Origin: Paracoccus limosus
Lineage (GTDB): Bacteria > Pseudomonadota > Alphaproteobacteria > Rhodobacterales > Rhodobacteraceae
Direction of reading: 5' to 3'
Length of the DNA: 64,000 bases
NCBI RefSeq assembly: GCF_009711185.1
Contig: NZ_WMIF01000007.1
Coordinates: forward strand, 82,955-146,954
This document shows positions 41,200 to 51,753 of this stretch, one piece after another. The translations under genes were made by a program, and so were the position numbers. Within the stretch, counting starts at the first letter, position 1; every line of letters begins with the position of its first letter. The notes beneath the pieces were generated by a model. It was not told the origin of the DNA and searched no databases. It saw nothing but the letters and a program-made list of their open reading frames with translations.

Positions 41200-43491
41200 A
41201 TGAGCTTGCCGCGTCTATCCAATCTTGCCCGCCACCGACTGTTGTGGCTGGTCGTGCTGTGCCTGCTTTCGCTGGGGGGCGCAGCGCAGGCGATGACGCT
41301 GGCGCAGGCGCTGGACAAGACCCCGCCGGCGCAGCTCTTCGCCGGCGCCGATGCCTATGGCGCGCCGCAGGGCGATCCGGCCATCGTGCCGGTGCTCAAG
41401 GCCGGCCAGTTGCAGGGCTATGCCTATCTCAACAGCGATTTCACCCCCTCGACCGGCTATTCGGGCAAACCGATCCGCATTGTCGTCGGCATCGACCCCA
41501 AGGGCGTGATCCGCGGCATCAATCTGGTCGAGCATCATGAGCCGATCGTGCTGATCGGCATCCCCGAGGCCAAGGTGCTGGCGGCGCTGAACGGGCTGAT
41601 CGGCACCGATCTGGCGCAGGTGGCCAGCGGCGCGGTCAAGCCGCCGCAGGCCGAAATCGTCTCGGGCGCCACGGTCACCGTGCTGGTGATGGGCGACAGC
41701 ATCGTGCGCTCGGCGGTCAAGCTGATCCGTTCGGGCCGGCTGGACGGCGTCGCCGCCGGCGCGGCCCCGGTCGAGGTCAAGCGCCAGCTGGACCCGGCGG
41801 TGACGCAGACCGCCGATTGGCAGACGCTGCTGGGCGATGGCTCGGTGCGCTCGCTGGTGCTGACGGTGGGCGAGGTCAGCAAGGCCTTTGCCGATGCCGG
41901 TCAGCCCGCTGCCGCCGGCCACCCCGAGGATGCCGATCCGGCCGCGCCCTTCATCAGCCTTTACATGGCGCCGGTTTCGGTGCCGGCCATCGGGCGCAGC
42001 CTTCTGGGCGATGTCGCCTATGAGCGCATGGCGGCCAAGCTGCAGCCGGGACAATCGGCGGTGCTGGTCGCGGGCGATGGCGCCTATTCCTTCAAGGGCT
42101 CGGGCTATGTGCGCGGCGGCATCTTTGACCGCATCGAGTTGATGCAGGACGGGCAGGGGCTGCGTTTTCACGACCATGACCACACCCGCCTGCCGGTGCT
42201 GGCCGCCCAGGGCGCGCCGCATCTGAAAGAGATCGCGCTGTTCGTGGTGCCGCAGGATTTCACCTTTGATCCGACCGAGCCCTTTGACCTGCAATTGCTG
42301 GTCCAGCGCCAGACCGAGGGCCGGGACAAGGCGACGCTGCCCTTTGATCTGGCCTATCAGATCCCCGAACGCTACCTGCTGCCCGCCGCGGCGCCGGCGC
42401 CCGTCGCGGTCCCGGCCGCAAGCCCGGTGCAGGCCGCCCAGACCGGCCAGCCCATGCCCGAGGACGACGGCCCCGCCCTGTGGAAGACGATGTGGCAGAT
42501 GAACCATCTGAACCTCGCCATTCTGGGCGTGGCGCTGGCGGTGCTGACGGCGATCTTCTTCTTTCAGGACGTGCTGACGAAATATCCGCGCAGCTTCCTG
42601 TGGACCCGGCGCGCCTATCTGAGCTTCACGCTGATCTGGCTGGGCTGGATCGTGCACACGCAGCTGTCGGTCGTGAACGTGCTGACCTTTGCCAATGCGC
42701 TGCTGTCGGGCTTTTCCTGGGAATATTTCCTGTCGGCGCCGCTGGTCTTCGTGCTGTGGTGCGCGGTGGCAGCGGGGCTGCTGTTCTGGGGCCGGGGGCC
42801 GTTCTGCGGCTGGCTGTGCCCGTTCGGCGCGTTGCAGGAGCTTTCGAACACGGTGGCGCGCAAGCTGCGCGTGCCGCAGATCGACCTGCCCTGGGGCCTG
42901 CATGAACGTCTGTGGCCGATCAAATACATGATCTTCCTTGGGCTGTTCGGCCTGTCGCTTTATTCGCTGTCGGATGCCGAGGTCTATGCCGAGGTCGAGC
43001 CGTTCAAGACCGCAATCATCCTGAAATTCATGCGGGAATGGGGCTTTGTGCTGTTCGCCCTGGCCTGCCTGCTGCCGGGGCTGTTCATCGAGCGCTTCTA
43101 TTGCCGCTACATGTGCCCCTTGGGCGCGGCGCTGGCGATCCCGGGGCGGATGCGGATGTTCGAATGGCTGAAGCGCTGGCCCGAATGCGGCAGCCCCTGC
43201 CAACGTTGCGCCAATGACTGCCCGGTCAAGGCCATCCACCCCGAGGGCCAGATCAACGTCAACGAATGCATCTACTGCATGAATTGTCAGGTGCTTTACC
43301 ACGACGACACCCGCTGCCCGCATATGATCACGCAAAAGGCCCGGCGCGAAAAGATCGCCCGCAGCGCGCAGCCCGGTTCCGGCACCAAGCCGGCGCCCGT
43401 CGCCCAATCCAAAGACGCACACGCGCAGCCTCCGGCTTTCCGCGCCCAAAAGGCCGCCGTGACGCCACCCCCCGATCTCAAAGGAGCATGA
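41200..43491 (+). CDS. nosR: NosR, membrane flavo-iron-sulfur protein for N2O reductase
   Basis: A 763-residue protein. A signal/anchor (residues 10-32) leads into a periplasmic FMN-binding domain with the covalent-flavin motif SGATVTV (Thr near 158). A membrane part with about five segments follows, carrying [14 protein letters not shown] and [14 protein letters not shown]. The C-terminal part has two [4Fe-4S] sites ([13 protein letters not shown] and [18 protein letters not shown]). It supports nosZ expression and electron supply. The ATG at 41200 has GGAG near; it is 111 bases after the small membrane protein gene. No FNR-type box was seen in that gap. Confidence 0.93.
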   Translation: MSLPRLSNLARHRLLWLVVLCLLSLGGAAQAMTLAQALDKTPPAQLFAGADAYGAPQGDPAIVPVLKAGQLQGYAYLNSDFTPSTGYSGKPIRIVVGIDPKGVIRGINLVEHHEPIVLIGIPEAKVLAALNGLIGTDLAQVASGAVKPPQAEIVSGATVTVLVMGDSIVRSAVKLIRSGRLDGVAAGAAPVEVKRQLDPAVTQTADWQTLLGDGSVRSLVLTVGEVSKAFADAGQPAAAGHPEDADPAAPFISLYMAPVSVPAIGRSLLGDVAYERMAAKLQPGQSAVLVAGDGAYSFKGSGYVRGGIFDRIELMQDGQGLRFHDHDHTRLPVLAAQGAPHLKEIALFVVPQDFTFDPTEPFDLQLLVQRQTEGRDKATLPFDLAYQIPERYLLPAAAPAPVAVPAASPVQAAQTGQPMPEDDGPALWKTMWQMNHLNLAILGVALAVLTAIFFFQDVLTKYPRSFLWTRRAYLSFTLIWLGWIVHTQLSVVNVLTFANALLSGFSWEYFLSAPLVFVLWCAVAAGLLFWGRGPFCGWLCPFGALQELSNTVARKLRVPQIDLPWGLHERLWPIKYMIFLGLFGLSLYSLSDAEVYAEVEPFKTAIILKFMREWGFVLFALACLLPGLFIERFYCRYMCPLGAALAIPGRMRMFEWLKRWPECGSPCQRCANDCPVKAIHPEGQINVNECIYCMNCQVLYHDDTRCPHMITQKARREKIARSAQPGSGTKPAPVAQSKDAHAQPPAFRAQKAAVTPPPDLKGA

Positions 43492-43492
43492 G

Positions 43493-45421
43493 ATGACCAA
43501 AGACAATGACATGCGGCTGAACCGCCGCCAGCTTCTGGGCACCTCGGTGGCCGTTGCCGCCGGCGGCTTGGCCCCCCGCGCCGTAATCGGCGCCGGTGCG
43601 GGACTTGCGGCCGCCGCAGCCGCCGGTCCGGCGCTGGCCCAGGGCACGCCCGGCAACCTTGAATACATCGTCCACCCGGGCGAGCTGGACGAATATTACG
43701 TCCTGTTGTCGGGTGGCCAATCGGGCGAGGTGCGCATCCTTGGCCTGCCCTCGATGCGCGAACTGACCCGCATCCCGATTTTCAACCGCGAAAGTGCCAC
43801 CGGCTGGGGCCTGACCAACGAATCGCGCAAGGTGCTGACCGAGGGGCTGACGCCCGAGACCGTCGCGTTTCTGAAGGACAAGGGCGGCATCTATACCAAT
43901 GGCGACGCCCACCACCCGCATCCGTCGTTCACCGACGGCACCTATGACGGGCGCTATTTCTTTATCAACGACAAGGCCAATACCCGCGTGGCCCGCGTCC
44001 GTCTGGACGTGATGCGCTGCGACAAGATCATCGAGCTGCCCAACCAGCACACCGTGCACGGCCTGCGCGTGCAGAAATACCCGCGCACCGGCTATGTCTT
44101 TGCCAATGGCGAGGATGGCGTGCCGCTGCCGAACGACGGCACCGTGCTGGACGATCCGAAACAGTATTACTCGATCTTTTCGGCCATCGACGGCGATACC
44201 ATGGAGGTCGCATGGCAGATCAAGGTCGACGGCAACCTTGATAACGTCGATGCCGACTATCAGGGCAAATATGCCTTTGCCACCTGCTACAACTCGGAAG
44301 GCGGCACCACGCTGGAAGAGATGATGGCCAAGGATCAGGACTGGCTGTCCGTCTTTAACATTCAGGCCATCGAGGCGGCCGTGAAAGCGGGCGAAGGTCA
44401 GGTGCTGAACGGCGTGCGCGTGCTGGACGGCACGGGCGAGAAGAACAAGCTGGTGCGCTATATCCCGGTCCCGAACGGCCCGCATGGCATCAACACCGCA
44501 CCCGATGGCATCCATATCGTCGCCAATGGCAAGCTGTCGCCGACCTGCACCGTTTTCGACGTGCGCCGCTTTGACGATCTTTTCGCCGACAAGATCGGCG
44601 GTCGCGATTGCGTCGTGGCCGAGCCGGAGCTGGGCCTTGGCCCGCTGCACACCGCCTTTGACGGGCGCGGCAACGCCTATACCACGCTGTTCATCGACAG
44701 CCAGATCTGCAAGTGGAACATCGAGGACGCGATCAAGGCCTATAAGGGCGAAAAGGTCGATCCGATCCGGCAGAAACTGGACGTGCATTACCAGCCCGGG
44801 CACAACCATACCTCGATGGGTCAGACCAAAGAGGCGGATGGCAAATGGCTGATCTCGCTGAACAAGTTCTCGAAGGACCGCTTCCTGAACGTGGGCCCGC
44901 TGAAGCCGGAGTGTGACCAGCTGATCGACATTTCCGGGGACGAAATGAAGATCGTCCACGACAACCCGACCTTCGCCGAGCCGCATGACGCAACCCTTGT
45001 CCATGCCTCGAAGTTTAACCCGATCTCGATCTGGGACCGCAACGACCCGTTCTTTGCCGATGCCGTGGCGCAGGCGAAAAAGGACAATATCGACCTGCTG
45101 GTCGACAGTCAGGTGATCCGCGACGGCAATAAGGTCCGCGTCTACATGACCTCGTCCGCGCCGGCCTTCGGGCTGGACAGCTTTACGGTCAAGCAGGGCG
45201 ACGAGGTGACGGTCTATGTCACCAACATCGACGATGTCGAGGATCTGACCCACGGCTTTTCCATCATCAACTATGGCATCAACATGGAGGTCGCGCCGCA
45301 GGCCACCGCCTCGGTCACCTTCAAGGCCGAGCGGGCGGGCGTCTACTGGTATTACTGCTCGTGGTTCTGCCATGCCATGCACATGGAGATGAAGGGCCGC
45401 ATGCTGGTGGAAAAAGCCTGA
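43493..45421 (+). CDS. nosZ: Nitrous oxide reductase NosZ (clade I, Tat-exported)
   Basis: A 642-residue precursor. The Tat signal reads [22 protein letters not shown] and ends near ALAQG. A seven-bladed propeller for the CuZ cluster follows, with [44 protein letters not shown] and EPHDATLV supplying histidines. The C-terminal cupredoxin has the CuA motif [12 protein letters not shown] (Met in place of the more common Leu after HA). It reduces N2O to N2 in the periplasm. Tat export and nosR context place it in clade I. Confidence 0.97.
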   Translation: MTKDNDMRLNRRQLLGTSVAVAAGGLAPRAVIGAGAGLAAAAAAGPALAQGTPGNLEYIVHPGELDEYYVLLSGGQSGEVRILGLPSMRELTRIPIFNRESATGWGLTNESRKVLTEGLTPETVAFLKDKGGIYTNGDAHHPHPSFTDGTYDGRYFFINDKANTRVARVRLDVMRCDKIIELPNQHTVHGLRVQKYPRTGYVFANGEDGVPLPNDGTVLDDPKQYYSIFSAIDGDTMEVAWQIKVDGNLDNVDADYQGKYAFATCYNSEGGTTLEEMMAKDQDWLSVFNIQAIEAAVKAGEGQVLNGVRVLDGTGEKNKLVRYIPVPNGPHGINTAPDGIHIVANGKLSPTCTVFDVRRFDDLFADKIGGRDCVVAEPELGLGPLHTAFDGRGNAYTTLFIDSQICKWNIEDAIKAYKGEKVDPIRQKLDVHYQPGHNHTSMGQTKEADGKWLISLNKFSKDRFLNVGPLKPECDQLIDISGDEMKIVHDNPTFAEPHDATLVHASKFNPISIWDRNDPFFADAVAQAKKDNIDLLVDSQVIRDGNKVRVYMTSSAPAFGLDSFTVKQGDEVTVYVTNIDDVEDLTHGFSIINYGINMEVAPQATASVTFKAERAGVYWYYCSWFCHAMHMEMKGRMLVEKA

Positions 45422-46749
45422 TGCGACTGGCCCTTGCCCTTGTGCTGATCTGCCTTGCCTCGCCGGTTGCCGCGCGGGTGTGGCAACCTGCCGACGATGC
45501 CGCGCTGACGGCGGCGCTGGCAGAGGCCGGGGCAGGGGATGAAATCAAGCTGGAGGCCCGCCGCTGGCGCGGGCCTCTGGAAATCCACATGCCGCTGATC
45601 CTGCAGGGCACTCAGGGGGCGGTGGTGGACGGGCAGGGCGCGGGCAGCGTGATTTTGGTCGATGCGCCCGATGTGCAGATCCGCAACCTGCAGATCACCG
45701 GCTCGGGCAGCGATCTGGACCGCATGGATGCCGGGGTCTTTCTGACCAAGGCGGCGCTGCGCGCGCAGGTGGTCGACAACGACCTGACCGACAATCTGCA
45801 CGGCGTTCGCATTCAGGGGGCGCGCGACGCGGTGGTGGCGCAAAACCGCATCACCGGCCGGCTGGGCCGGCAATCCGAACTGGGCAATGGCGTCAGCGTC
45901 TGGAACGCCCCCGGCGCCGTGGTCGAAAGCAACCGGATCAGCCAAGGCCGCGACGGCATCTTTGTCTATGTCTCGAAGAAGAACGTTTTCCGCGACAACG
46001 ACATTCACGACACCCGCTTTGCCATCCATTACATGAACACCTCGGACAGCCGGGTCGAGGACAACCGCTCGCGTGACAATGGCATGGGCTATGCGATCAT
46101 GTTCTCGGACCGGCTGCGCATCACCGGCAACAGTTCCGACAATGACCGCGATTACGGCTTTCTGTTCAATTCGGCCAACCGTTCGGTGATCTCGGGCAAC
46201 CGCGTGACCGGCCATCCCGCCCCGGCCGCGCGGTGGCGCGATATGGGCACCAGCTCGGAGGCGGGGGTGCCGCAGCCCGACGCGCCGGTCAGCGGCAGCC
46301 GCATCGCCCCCGAGAAATGCGTCTTCATCTATAACGCCAACCGCAATCAGTTCAGCGCCAACCGCTTTCAGGGCTGCGGCATCGGCATTCATTTCACCGC
46401 CGGGGCCGAGGGCAATCAGGTCAGCCGCAATGATTTCATCGGCAACCGCGTGCAGGTGAAATATGTCGGCACCCGGTTTCTGGAATGGTCAAAGGACGGG
46501 ATCGGCAATTACTGGTCCGACAATGCCGGGTTCGACCTGAACGGCGACGGGCTGGCCGACAGCGCCTATCGCCCCAATGACATGGTGGACAAGGTGATGT
46601 GGACCGCGCCACAGGCCCGGCTGCTGCTGACCAGCCCCGCCGTGCAGATCCTGCGCTTTGCCCAGGGCCGCTTTCCCGGCCTGTTGCCGGGGGGCGTGAC
46701 CGACAGCCACCCGCTGATGTTTCCGAATTCCGAAAGGCCCCTGCCATGA
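45421..46749 (+). CDS. nosD: NosD, periplasmic copper-site maturation protein
   Basis: A 442-residue protein with a Sec signal ([18 protein letters not shown]) and a right-handed beta-helix of repeated NosD/CASH units (for instance VQIRNLQITGSGSDLD, NVFRDNDIHDTRFAIHYM, RITGNSSDNDRDYGFLF). It delivers sulfur/copper for CuZ assembly, together with the NosFY transporter. The start overlaps the nosZ stop (TGATG). Confidence 0.93.
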   Translation: MRLALALVLICLASPVAARVWQPADDAALTAALAEAGAGDEIKLEARRWRGPLEIHMPLILQGTQGAVVDGQGAGSVILVDAPDVQIRNLQITGSGSDLDRMDAGVFLTKAALRAQVVDNDLTDNLHGVRIQGARDAVVAQNRITGRLGRQSELGNGVSVWNAPGAVVESNRISQGRDGIFVYVSKKNVFRDNDIHDTRFAIHYMNTSDSRVEDNRSRDNGMGYAIMFSDRLRITGNSSDNDRDYGFLFNSANRSVISGNRVTGHPAPAARWRDMGTSSEAGVPQPDAPVSGSRIAPEKCVFIYNANRNQFSANRFQGCGIGIHFTAGAEGNQVSRNDFIGNRVQVKYVGTRFLEWSKDGIGNYWSDNAGFDLNGDGLADSAYRPNDMVDKVMWTAPQARLLLTSPAVQILRFAQGRFPGLLPGGVTDSHPLMFPNSERPLP

Positions 46750-47597
46750 GCGATGCCGATGCCACTGTCGTCTTGGACAATGTCTGCAAAATCTATGCGG
46801 GCCGCCGTGTGGTCAGCGATCTCAGCTATGCCCTACATCCGGGGCAGGTGGTGGCGCTGGTCGGCCATAACGGCGCCGGCAAGACCACGCAGATCAAGAT
46901 GATGCTGGGCCTGACCCGGCCCGATGGCGGGCGGCTGTCGGTTCTGGGTGCCGATCCCGGCCATGGCCGCGGCGCGCGGCGCGCCTTGGGCTATCTGCCC
47001 GAAAGCGTGCAGTTCCATCTGGCCTTTACCGGGCGCGAGACGCTGGCCTTTTATGCCCGGCTGAAGGGCCTGCCGGCATCGGGCCATGACGCGCTGTTTG
47101 CCCGCGTCGGGCTGGCCGAGGCCGCCGACCGTGCGGTGCGCACCTATTCCAAGGGTATGCGCCAGAGGCTGGGACTGGCACAGGCGCTGCTGGGATCGCC
47201 CCGGCTGCTGCTGCTGGACGAGCCGACCTCGGGGCTGGACCCGGCGCTGCGGCGCGAGCTTTACGGCATCGTCGCCGATCTGGCGCGGCAGGGGGCGACG
47301 GTGCTGCTGTCGTCGCATGCGCTGACCGAGCTGGAAGGCCATGCCGAGCGCGTCATCGTCATCAACCGGGGCCGCAAGATCGCCGATGGCACGTTGGACG
47401 AATTGCGCGCCTTGGCAGGCCTGCCGTCGCGGCTGAATTGCGTGCTGGACGGCGCGCCGCAACTGGTTGAGCTGAGCCAGAGCGAAAAGCCCGCCGTGCT
47501 GCGCGGCCTTCTGGACCGGGGCGCGACCCGGATCACGCTGGAGGATCCCAGCCTTGACGACATCTATGCCCATTTCCTGAAGCGTGAGGCCGCCTGA
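46746..47597 (+). CDS. nosF: NosF, ABC transporter ATPase
   Basis: A 283-residue ABC ATPase with Walker A GHNGAGKTTQIKMMLGL, signature YSKGMRQRLGLAQALLG and Walker B LLLLDEPTSGLDPALRREL. It pairs with NosY to power NosD. It starts by ATGA overlap with nosD. Confidence 0.93.
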   Translation: MSDADATVVLDNVCKIYAGRRVVSDLSYALHPGQVVALVGHNGAGKTTQIKMMLGLTRPDGGRLSVLGADPGHGRGARRALGYLPESVQFHLAFTGRETLAFYARLKGLPASGHDALFARVGLAEAADRAVRTYSKGMRQRLGLAQALLGSPRLLLLDEPTSGLDPALRRELYGIVADLARQGATVLLSSHALTELEGHAERVIVINRGRKIADGTLDELRALAGLPSRLNCVLDGAPQLVELSQSEKPAVLRGLLDRGATRITLEDPSLDDIYAHFLKREAA

Positions 47598-48415
47598 TGT
47601 CCGCGATCCTGACCATTGCCCGCCGCGAACTGGCCGAGGGCATGCGCAACCGCTGGGTCGTCTCGATGACCGTGGTGATGGCGGCGCTGGCCGGCGCCAT
47701 CGCGGCGCTTGGCTCGGCGCCGACCGGCTCGACTGCCACCGGGGCGTTGGATGTGGTGGTGGTGGGGCTGGCCAGCCTGACCATTTTCCTTGTGCCGCTG
47801 ATCGCGCTGCTGTTGTCACATGACAGCATCACCCGCGAGGCCGAGCGCGGCACGCTGCTTTTGCTTCTCAGCCATCCGCTGGCGCGCTGGCAGGTCGTTG
47901 CCGGCAAGTTTCTGGGCCAGCTTGCGATCCTGACGCTGGCAACGGTGATCGGCTTTGGCTGCGCCGCCGTCTTCGTGATCTGGGGCCATGGCGCCGAGGG
48001 CTGGCAGGCCTTTGTCTATATGACCGCAGCCTCGATCCTGCTGGGTGCGGTGTTTCTTGGGCTGGGCGTGCTGGCGTCAAGCCTTGTGCAGGAAAGCTCG
48101 ACCGCGGCCGGCATCGCCATCGGGCTGTGGTTGTTTCTGGTTGCGCTTTACGACATGGCGCTGCTGGCGGCGCTTGTGGCGCGCGGCGGCCATGCGGTGC
48201 CGGGCGCGCTGATGGATCTGGCGCTGCTGGCCAATCCCACCGACGCCTATCGCCTGCTGACGCTGGGCGAGGGCGCCTCGGCCATGCTGTCGGGCATGGG
48301 CGGGGTCTATGACAATTCGCATCTGACGCCGGCGCTGCTGGTCGCGGCCCTGCTGGCATGGTGCCTGCTGCCGCTTGCGCTGGCGATGACCGCCTTTTCA
48401 CGGAGGAACCTGTGA
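47597..48415 (+). CDS. nosY: NosY, ABC transporter permease
   Basis: A 272-residue membrane protein with about six hydrophobic segments. ILTIARRELAEGMRNRWVVSMTVVMAALAGAIA and LLSHDSITREAERGTLLLLLSHPLARWQVVAGKFLGQ are typical of NosY/ABC-2 permeases. It is translationally coupled to nosF by TGATG. Confidence 0.92.
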   Translation: MSAILTIARRELAEGMRNRWVVSMTVVMAALAGAIAALGSAPTGSTATGALDVVVVGLASLTIFLVPLIALLLSHDSITREAERGTLLLLLSHPLARWQVVAGKFLGQLAILTLATVIGFGCAAVFVIWGHGAEGWQAFVYMTAASILLGAVFLGLGVLASSLVQESSTAAGIAIGLWLFLVALYDMALLAALVARGGHAVPGALMDLALLANPTDAYRLLTLGEGASAMLSGMGGVYDNSHLTPALLVAALLAWCLLPLALAMTAFSRRNL

Positions 48416-49014
48416 AACCCTTTCTGATCGCCGCGCTTCTGGCGCTACCGCTGATGGCCTGCCGTCAGGACGAAACCGCCAGCCTGCCGCCGCAGACCAT
48501 GACCGCCGAGGCCGTGGGCCGCTACTGCGGCATGAACCTGATGGAGCATGAGGGCCCCAAGGGGCAGGTCGTGCTGTCCAGGGAAATGGGCGCCTATTGG
48601 TTCTCGTCGGCGCGCGACACCGTGGCGTTTTCGATGATGCCCGACGAGGTCAAGGATTACGGCGGGCTTTACGTCTCGGACATGGCCAAGGCGGCCAGTT
48701 GGGCCGATCCCGGGCCTGACAACTGGATCGATGCCAAGGCGGCCTTCTACGTCGTTGGCGCCGATGTCGAGGCAGCGATGGGCGGGGCCGAGATCGTGCC
48801 CTTTGGCAGCCGCGCCTCGGCCGAGGCCTTTGCCCGCGACAAGGGCGGTGCGGTGCAGACCTTTGCCGAGCTGACCCCGGAAGAGGTGCTTGGCGAGGGT
48901 CGCGACATGGCAGGCGACGGCGATGGTTCTGGCGCGGAACACGATATGGGTGCGATGATGGATCACGACATGGGTGCAGCCCAGCCGACCACGGGGGCCG
49001 GTGATGCGCGCTGA
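48412..49014 (+). CDS. nosL: NosL, copper-chaperone lipoprotein
   Basis: A 200-residue lipoprotein starting at GTG 48412 (GGAGGA upstream, GTGA overlap with nosY). The lipobox is LMAC, so Cys 18 or so is lipidated. Conserved CGMNLMEHEGPKGQV and SMMPDEVK supply Cu(I) ligands. The C-terminus carries a His/Met/Asp-rich tail with two HDMGA units. It delivers copper to NosZ. Confidence 0.9.
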   Translation: MKPFLIAALLALPLMACRQDETASLPPQTMTAEAVGRYCGMNLMEHEGPKGQVVLSREMGAYWFSSARDTVAFSMMPDEVKDYGGLYVSDMAKAASWADPGPDNWIDAKAAFYVVGADVEAAMGGAEIVPFGSRASAEAFARDKGGAVQTFAELTPEEVLGEGRDMAGDGDGSGAEHDMGAMMDHDMGAAQPTTGAGDAR

Positions 49015-49933
49015 CCGTCGCCGTTTCCTGACCGTCTCGGCTGCCATGGCCGGGGCGGCGCTGGTGATGCCGCATATGCTGCGGGCCGCGCCCGGTGCCT
49101 CGGTCTGGCACGGTCAGGCCATGGGGGCGCCGACGACGCTGATCCTGAACCATCCCGATCCGGTCCGCGCGCAGGCGCTACTGCGCCAGACCGAGGCCGA
49201 GCTGCGCCGGCTGGAGGCGATCTTTACCCTGTATCGCGCCGATTCCGAACTGTCGCGGCTGAACCGCGACGGCTATCTGCTGGCCCCCAGCCCCGAGATG
49301 CTGGGCGCGCTGCAACTGGCCGCCGCTGCCCATGCTGCGACCGGCGGGCGCTTCGATCCCAGCATCCAGCCGCTGTGGCGCGCCTATGCGGCGGGCGATA
49401 CGGCTGCGGTTGCCCGGGCGCGTCCGGCGGTGGGCTTTGGCCATGTGCGGATCGACCCCGACCGCATCTTGCTGGCGCGGGGGATGGCGCTGACGCTGAA
49501 CGGCATTGCGCAAGGCTATATCACCGACCGCATCACCGATCTTTTGCGCGCCGGCGGCGCCCGGCATACGCTGGTCGACATGGGCGAATTCCATGCCATC
49601 GACGGGCGTGGCCCCTATGATCCGTGGCGCGTGCAACTGGCCGGCGGCGGCGAGGCGCTTTTGGCCGATCGGGCGCTGGCCACGACCGAGGCGCGCGGCT
49701 TTTGCTTTGACGCCGAAGGCCGGCTGCCGCAGCTGATCGACCCGGCGACCGGGGCGGCGCGGGCGGATTGGGCGCGGGTCTCGGTGCTGGCCGACAGCGC
49801 CGGCTGGGCCGATGCGCTGTCCACCGGCTTCAGTCTGGCGCCGGCCTCGGCCATCCGCGCGGCCCTGCCCGGCCTGCCGGGGGTCGAGGTGCGGGTGCTG
49901 GACGATGCCGGGCAGGAGTTCCGCTTTACCTGA
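49004..49933 (+). CDS. nosX: NosX, ApbE-type flavin transferase
   Basis: A 309-residue protein with a Tat signal (DRRRFLTVSAAMAGAALVMP) and the ApbE fold: FTLYRADSELSRLNRDG, TGGRFDPSIQPLW, ALTLNGIAQGYITDRITDLL and HTLVDMGEFHAIDG. It attaches FMN to NosR in the periplasm. It overlaps nosL by 11 bases and closes the nos operon. Confidence 0.93.
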   Translation: MRADRRRFLTVSAAMAGAALVMPHMLRAAPGASVWHGQAMGAPTTLILNHPDPVRAQALLRQTEAELRRLEAIFTLYRADSELSRLNRDGYLLAPSPEMLGALQLAAAAHAATGGRFDPSIQPLWRAYAAGDTAAVARARPAVGFGHVRIDPDRILLARGMALTLNGIAQGYITDRITDLLRAGGARHTLVDMGEFHAIDGRGPYDPWRVQLAGGGEALLADRALATTEARGFCFDAEGRLPQLIDPATGAARADWARVSVLADSAGWADALSTGFSLAPASAIRAALPGLPGVEVRVLDDAGQEFRFT

Positions 49934-49965
49934 GACTGCGCTAGAGCCACCGCCAAGGAGACCCC

Positions 49966-50463
49966 ATGGAAGCCATCGTCACGCTGGATGTCCGCCCGAT
50001 CCTGGCCCGGGGCGAGGAGCCGCTGGCCGTGATTCTGGCCGCAGCCGATGCCCTGTCGCCGGGCCAGAGCCTGCGCCTGCTGGCGCCGTTCCGCCCGGTG
50101 CCGCTGTTTCGCGTCATGGCGCGGCGCGGCTTTGACCATCACGAGTTGCGGCTGGGCGGCAGCGACTGGCAGATCGACTTTGCCCCCGCAGCCCAGGTGC
50201 TGGGGCAGGGCAGTGCGCTTGATGCCTTTGACTGGCCCGGGCCAACCGCGCTGCTGGATCTGACCGCGCGCGCCCCGGCCGAGGCCGAAGAGCGGCTGAT
50301 GGCGGCCTTTCAGCGCATCCCGCCGGGCGATGTGCTGTTTGCGCTGCTGACCGACGAGCCCGCCGCGCTGTTGGCGCAGCTGGGTGAACAGGGGCACAAA
50401 TGGGCCGGAAACCCGGCCGGGGACGGCAGCGGATTCCGCCTGTTGTTGCGTCGCGAGGGCTAG
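49966..50463 (+). CDS. DUF2249 protein
   Basis: A 165-residue soluble protein. The first 70 residues follow the DUF2249 pattern (LDVRPILARGEEPLAVILAAADALSPGQSLRLLAPFRPVPLFRVMARRGFDHHELRLGG), a small TusA-like alpha/beta fold. AAGGAG precedes the ATG, and it lies 32 bases after nosX, so it may be co-transcribed. Such genes often stand by denitrification clusters but have no settled role. Confidence 0.8.
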   Translation: MEAIVTLDVRPILARGEEPLAVILAAADALSPGQSLRLLAPFRPVPLFRVMARRGFDHHELRLGGSDWQIDFAPAAQVLGQGSALDAFDWPGPTALLDLTARAPAEAEERLMAAFQRIPPGDVLFALLTDEPAALLAQLGEQGHKWAGNPAGDGSGFRLLLRREG

Positions 50464-50481
50464 GGCTGTGCCGCGCGGCTG

Positions 50482-51687
50482 TCAGGCGCGCGGTTCCTTG
50501 CGCGCCCGCAGCAGCATCGGCGCATATTCCAGCAGGTAAAGGCCAAAGGCCAGCATCCAGAACCCGCCCGCCAGATGGATCAGCAGGGTATAGTCGCCCA
50601 GCTCGGCCGCCGGGCGCAGCAGCGCCGCCGCCCAGATCGCGACATAGCTGAGGCTGGTCAGCGGCGATGCCGTCAGCGCGCGCCCGGTATGGCCGCGCGT
50701 CGCCCGGCCCATGACGGCCAGCATCTCGCCGGCGATGGCGCCGACGGCCAGCACATGCAGGGTGCCGGCGGTGCTGATCAGGCCCAGACCCGACAGGCCG
50801 ATGGCGGCAAAGCCAAGGGCCAGCATGGCGTAACCGCCGTGCAGCGCCAGCACCAAGGGCTCGGGCCAAGTGCGCCAGCCGTGCCAGCGCAGCATCCGCG
50901 CAAGGTTCAGCCCCGCCGCGACCGGCCCCAGCAGCGCCACGGCCCGGCTTTCGGGGGCAAGGATCCAGACGGCCAGCGTCAGCCCCGAACTGCAGGCGAC
51001 CAGCGTGTCGAAACCGTTGTAGGGCACCGGCAGCGGACCGGGCCCGCGCCGGGCCAGCCAGTTGCGGGTAAAGCTGGGCGTGATGCGCCCGCCGATGATG
51101 ACGATCAGCATGACATAGGCGGCGATGGCCGCCCGCGCCGCCCGCGCCGGATCGCCGCCGCGCAGCACCGCCGCGTGAAAGCCGAGGTTCGCCAGCGCCA
51201 GCACCGTGACCGCAGCCACCACCTTCAGGTCGCGCCATTTGCGCCCGGCGATGATCTCGATGGCAAAGATCGCGGCCATGACCGGCAGGAACACCGCATC
51301 GGCCAGAACTCCGGCCCAAAGCGCGCCGCCCGGCGGCCATGTCATCGCCAGCCGGCCCAGCAGCCACAGCGCCGTCAGCACCATCAGCGGCCGGCCTGAC
51401 AGCGGCATGCGCCCGGTCCAGTTCGGCACGGCGGTCATCAGGAAACCCGTCAACACCGCCGAGGCAAAGCCGAACAGCATCTCGTGCATGTGCCAGTTGG
51501 CGGCGCCGTAATCGCCGCCCGGCTGGCCGTGGCCCGACAGCGCCATGATCCACAGCACCATCGCTGCGAGCGCCCATGCCGCGCCGCCCAGAAAGAACGG
51601 CCGGAAACCATAGGAAAACAGCACCGGCCCGCTGCGCGACAGCCCGCGTGGAATGCCGCCCTGTCGCAGCCTCTCGGTTCGCGTCAT
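50482..51687 (-). CDS. nnrS: NnrS, heme-copper membrane protein
   Basis: A 401-residue protein with about twelve membrane segments. LFSYGFRPFFLGGAAWAL, NWHMHEMLFGFASAVLTGFLMTAVPNWTG and IVIIGGRITPSFTRNWLA are NnrS signatures; the histidines in the second bind heme. NnrS relieves nitrosative stress. It converges on DUF2249 and follows the pseudoazurin gene. Confidence 0.93.
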   Translation of the reverse strand: MTRTERLRQGGIPRGLSRSGPVLFSYGFRPFFLGGAAWALAAMVLWIMALSGHGQPGGDYGAANWHMHEMLFGFASAVLTGFLMTAVPNWTGRMPLSGRPLMVLTALWLLGRLAMTWPPGGALWAGVLADAVFLPVMAAIFAIEIIAGRKWRDLKVVAAVTVLALANLGFHAAVLRGGDPARAARAAIAAYVMLIVIIGGRITPSFTRNWLARRGPGPLPVPYNGFDTLVACSSGLTLAVWILAPESRAVALLGPVAAGLNLARMLRWHGWRTWPEPLVLALHGGYAMLALGFAAIGLSGLGLISTAGTLHVLAVGAIAGEMLAVMGRATRGHTGRALTASPLTSLSYVAIWAAALLRPAAELGDYTLLIHLAGGFWMLAFGLYLLEYAPMLLRARKEPRA

Positions 51688-51714
51688 CGGCTGTCCTTTC
51701 CCGGCAAGATCGAA

Positions 51715-51743
51715 GCCCGCCTCCGGTCCAGCCGGGAGCGGGC
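51715..51743 (-). terminator. Hairpin after pseudoazurin gene
   Basis: GCCCGC-CTCCGG and CCGGGA-GCGGGC form a GC-rich stem with a 5-base loop and one mismatch, 11 bases past the pseudoazurin stop codon. No strong T-run follows. It may limit read-through into nnrS. Confidence 0.5.
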
Positions 51744-51753
51744 GTTTCAGGGC

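Noticed and set aside
41215..43668. Open frame of 817 codons on the minus strand over nosR
   Set aside because: Longest frame in the region but antisense to nosR, which has complete motifs; no domain seen.
43478..45382. Open frame of 634 codons antisense to nosZ
   Set aside because: Shadow of nosZ; biased composition and no homologous motif.
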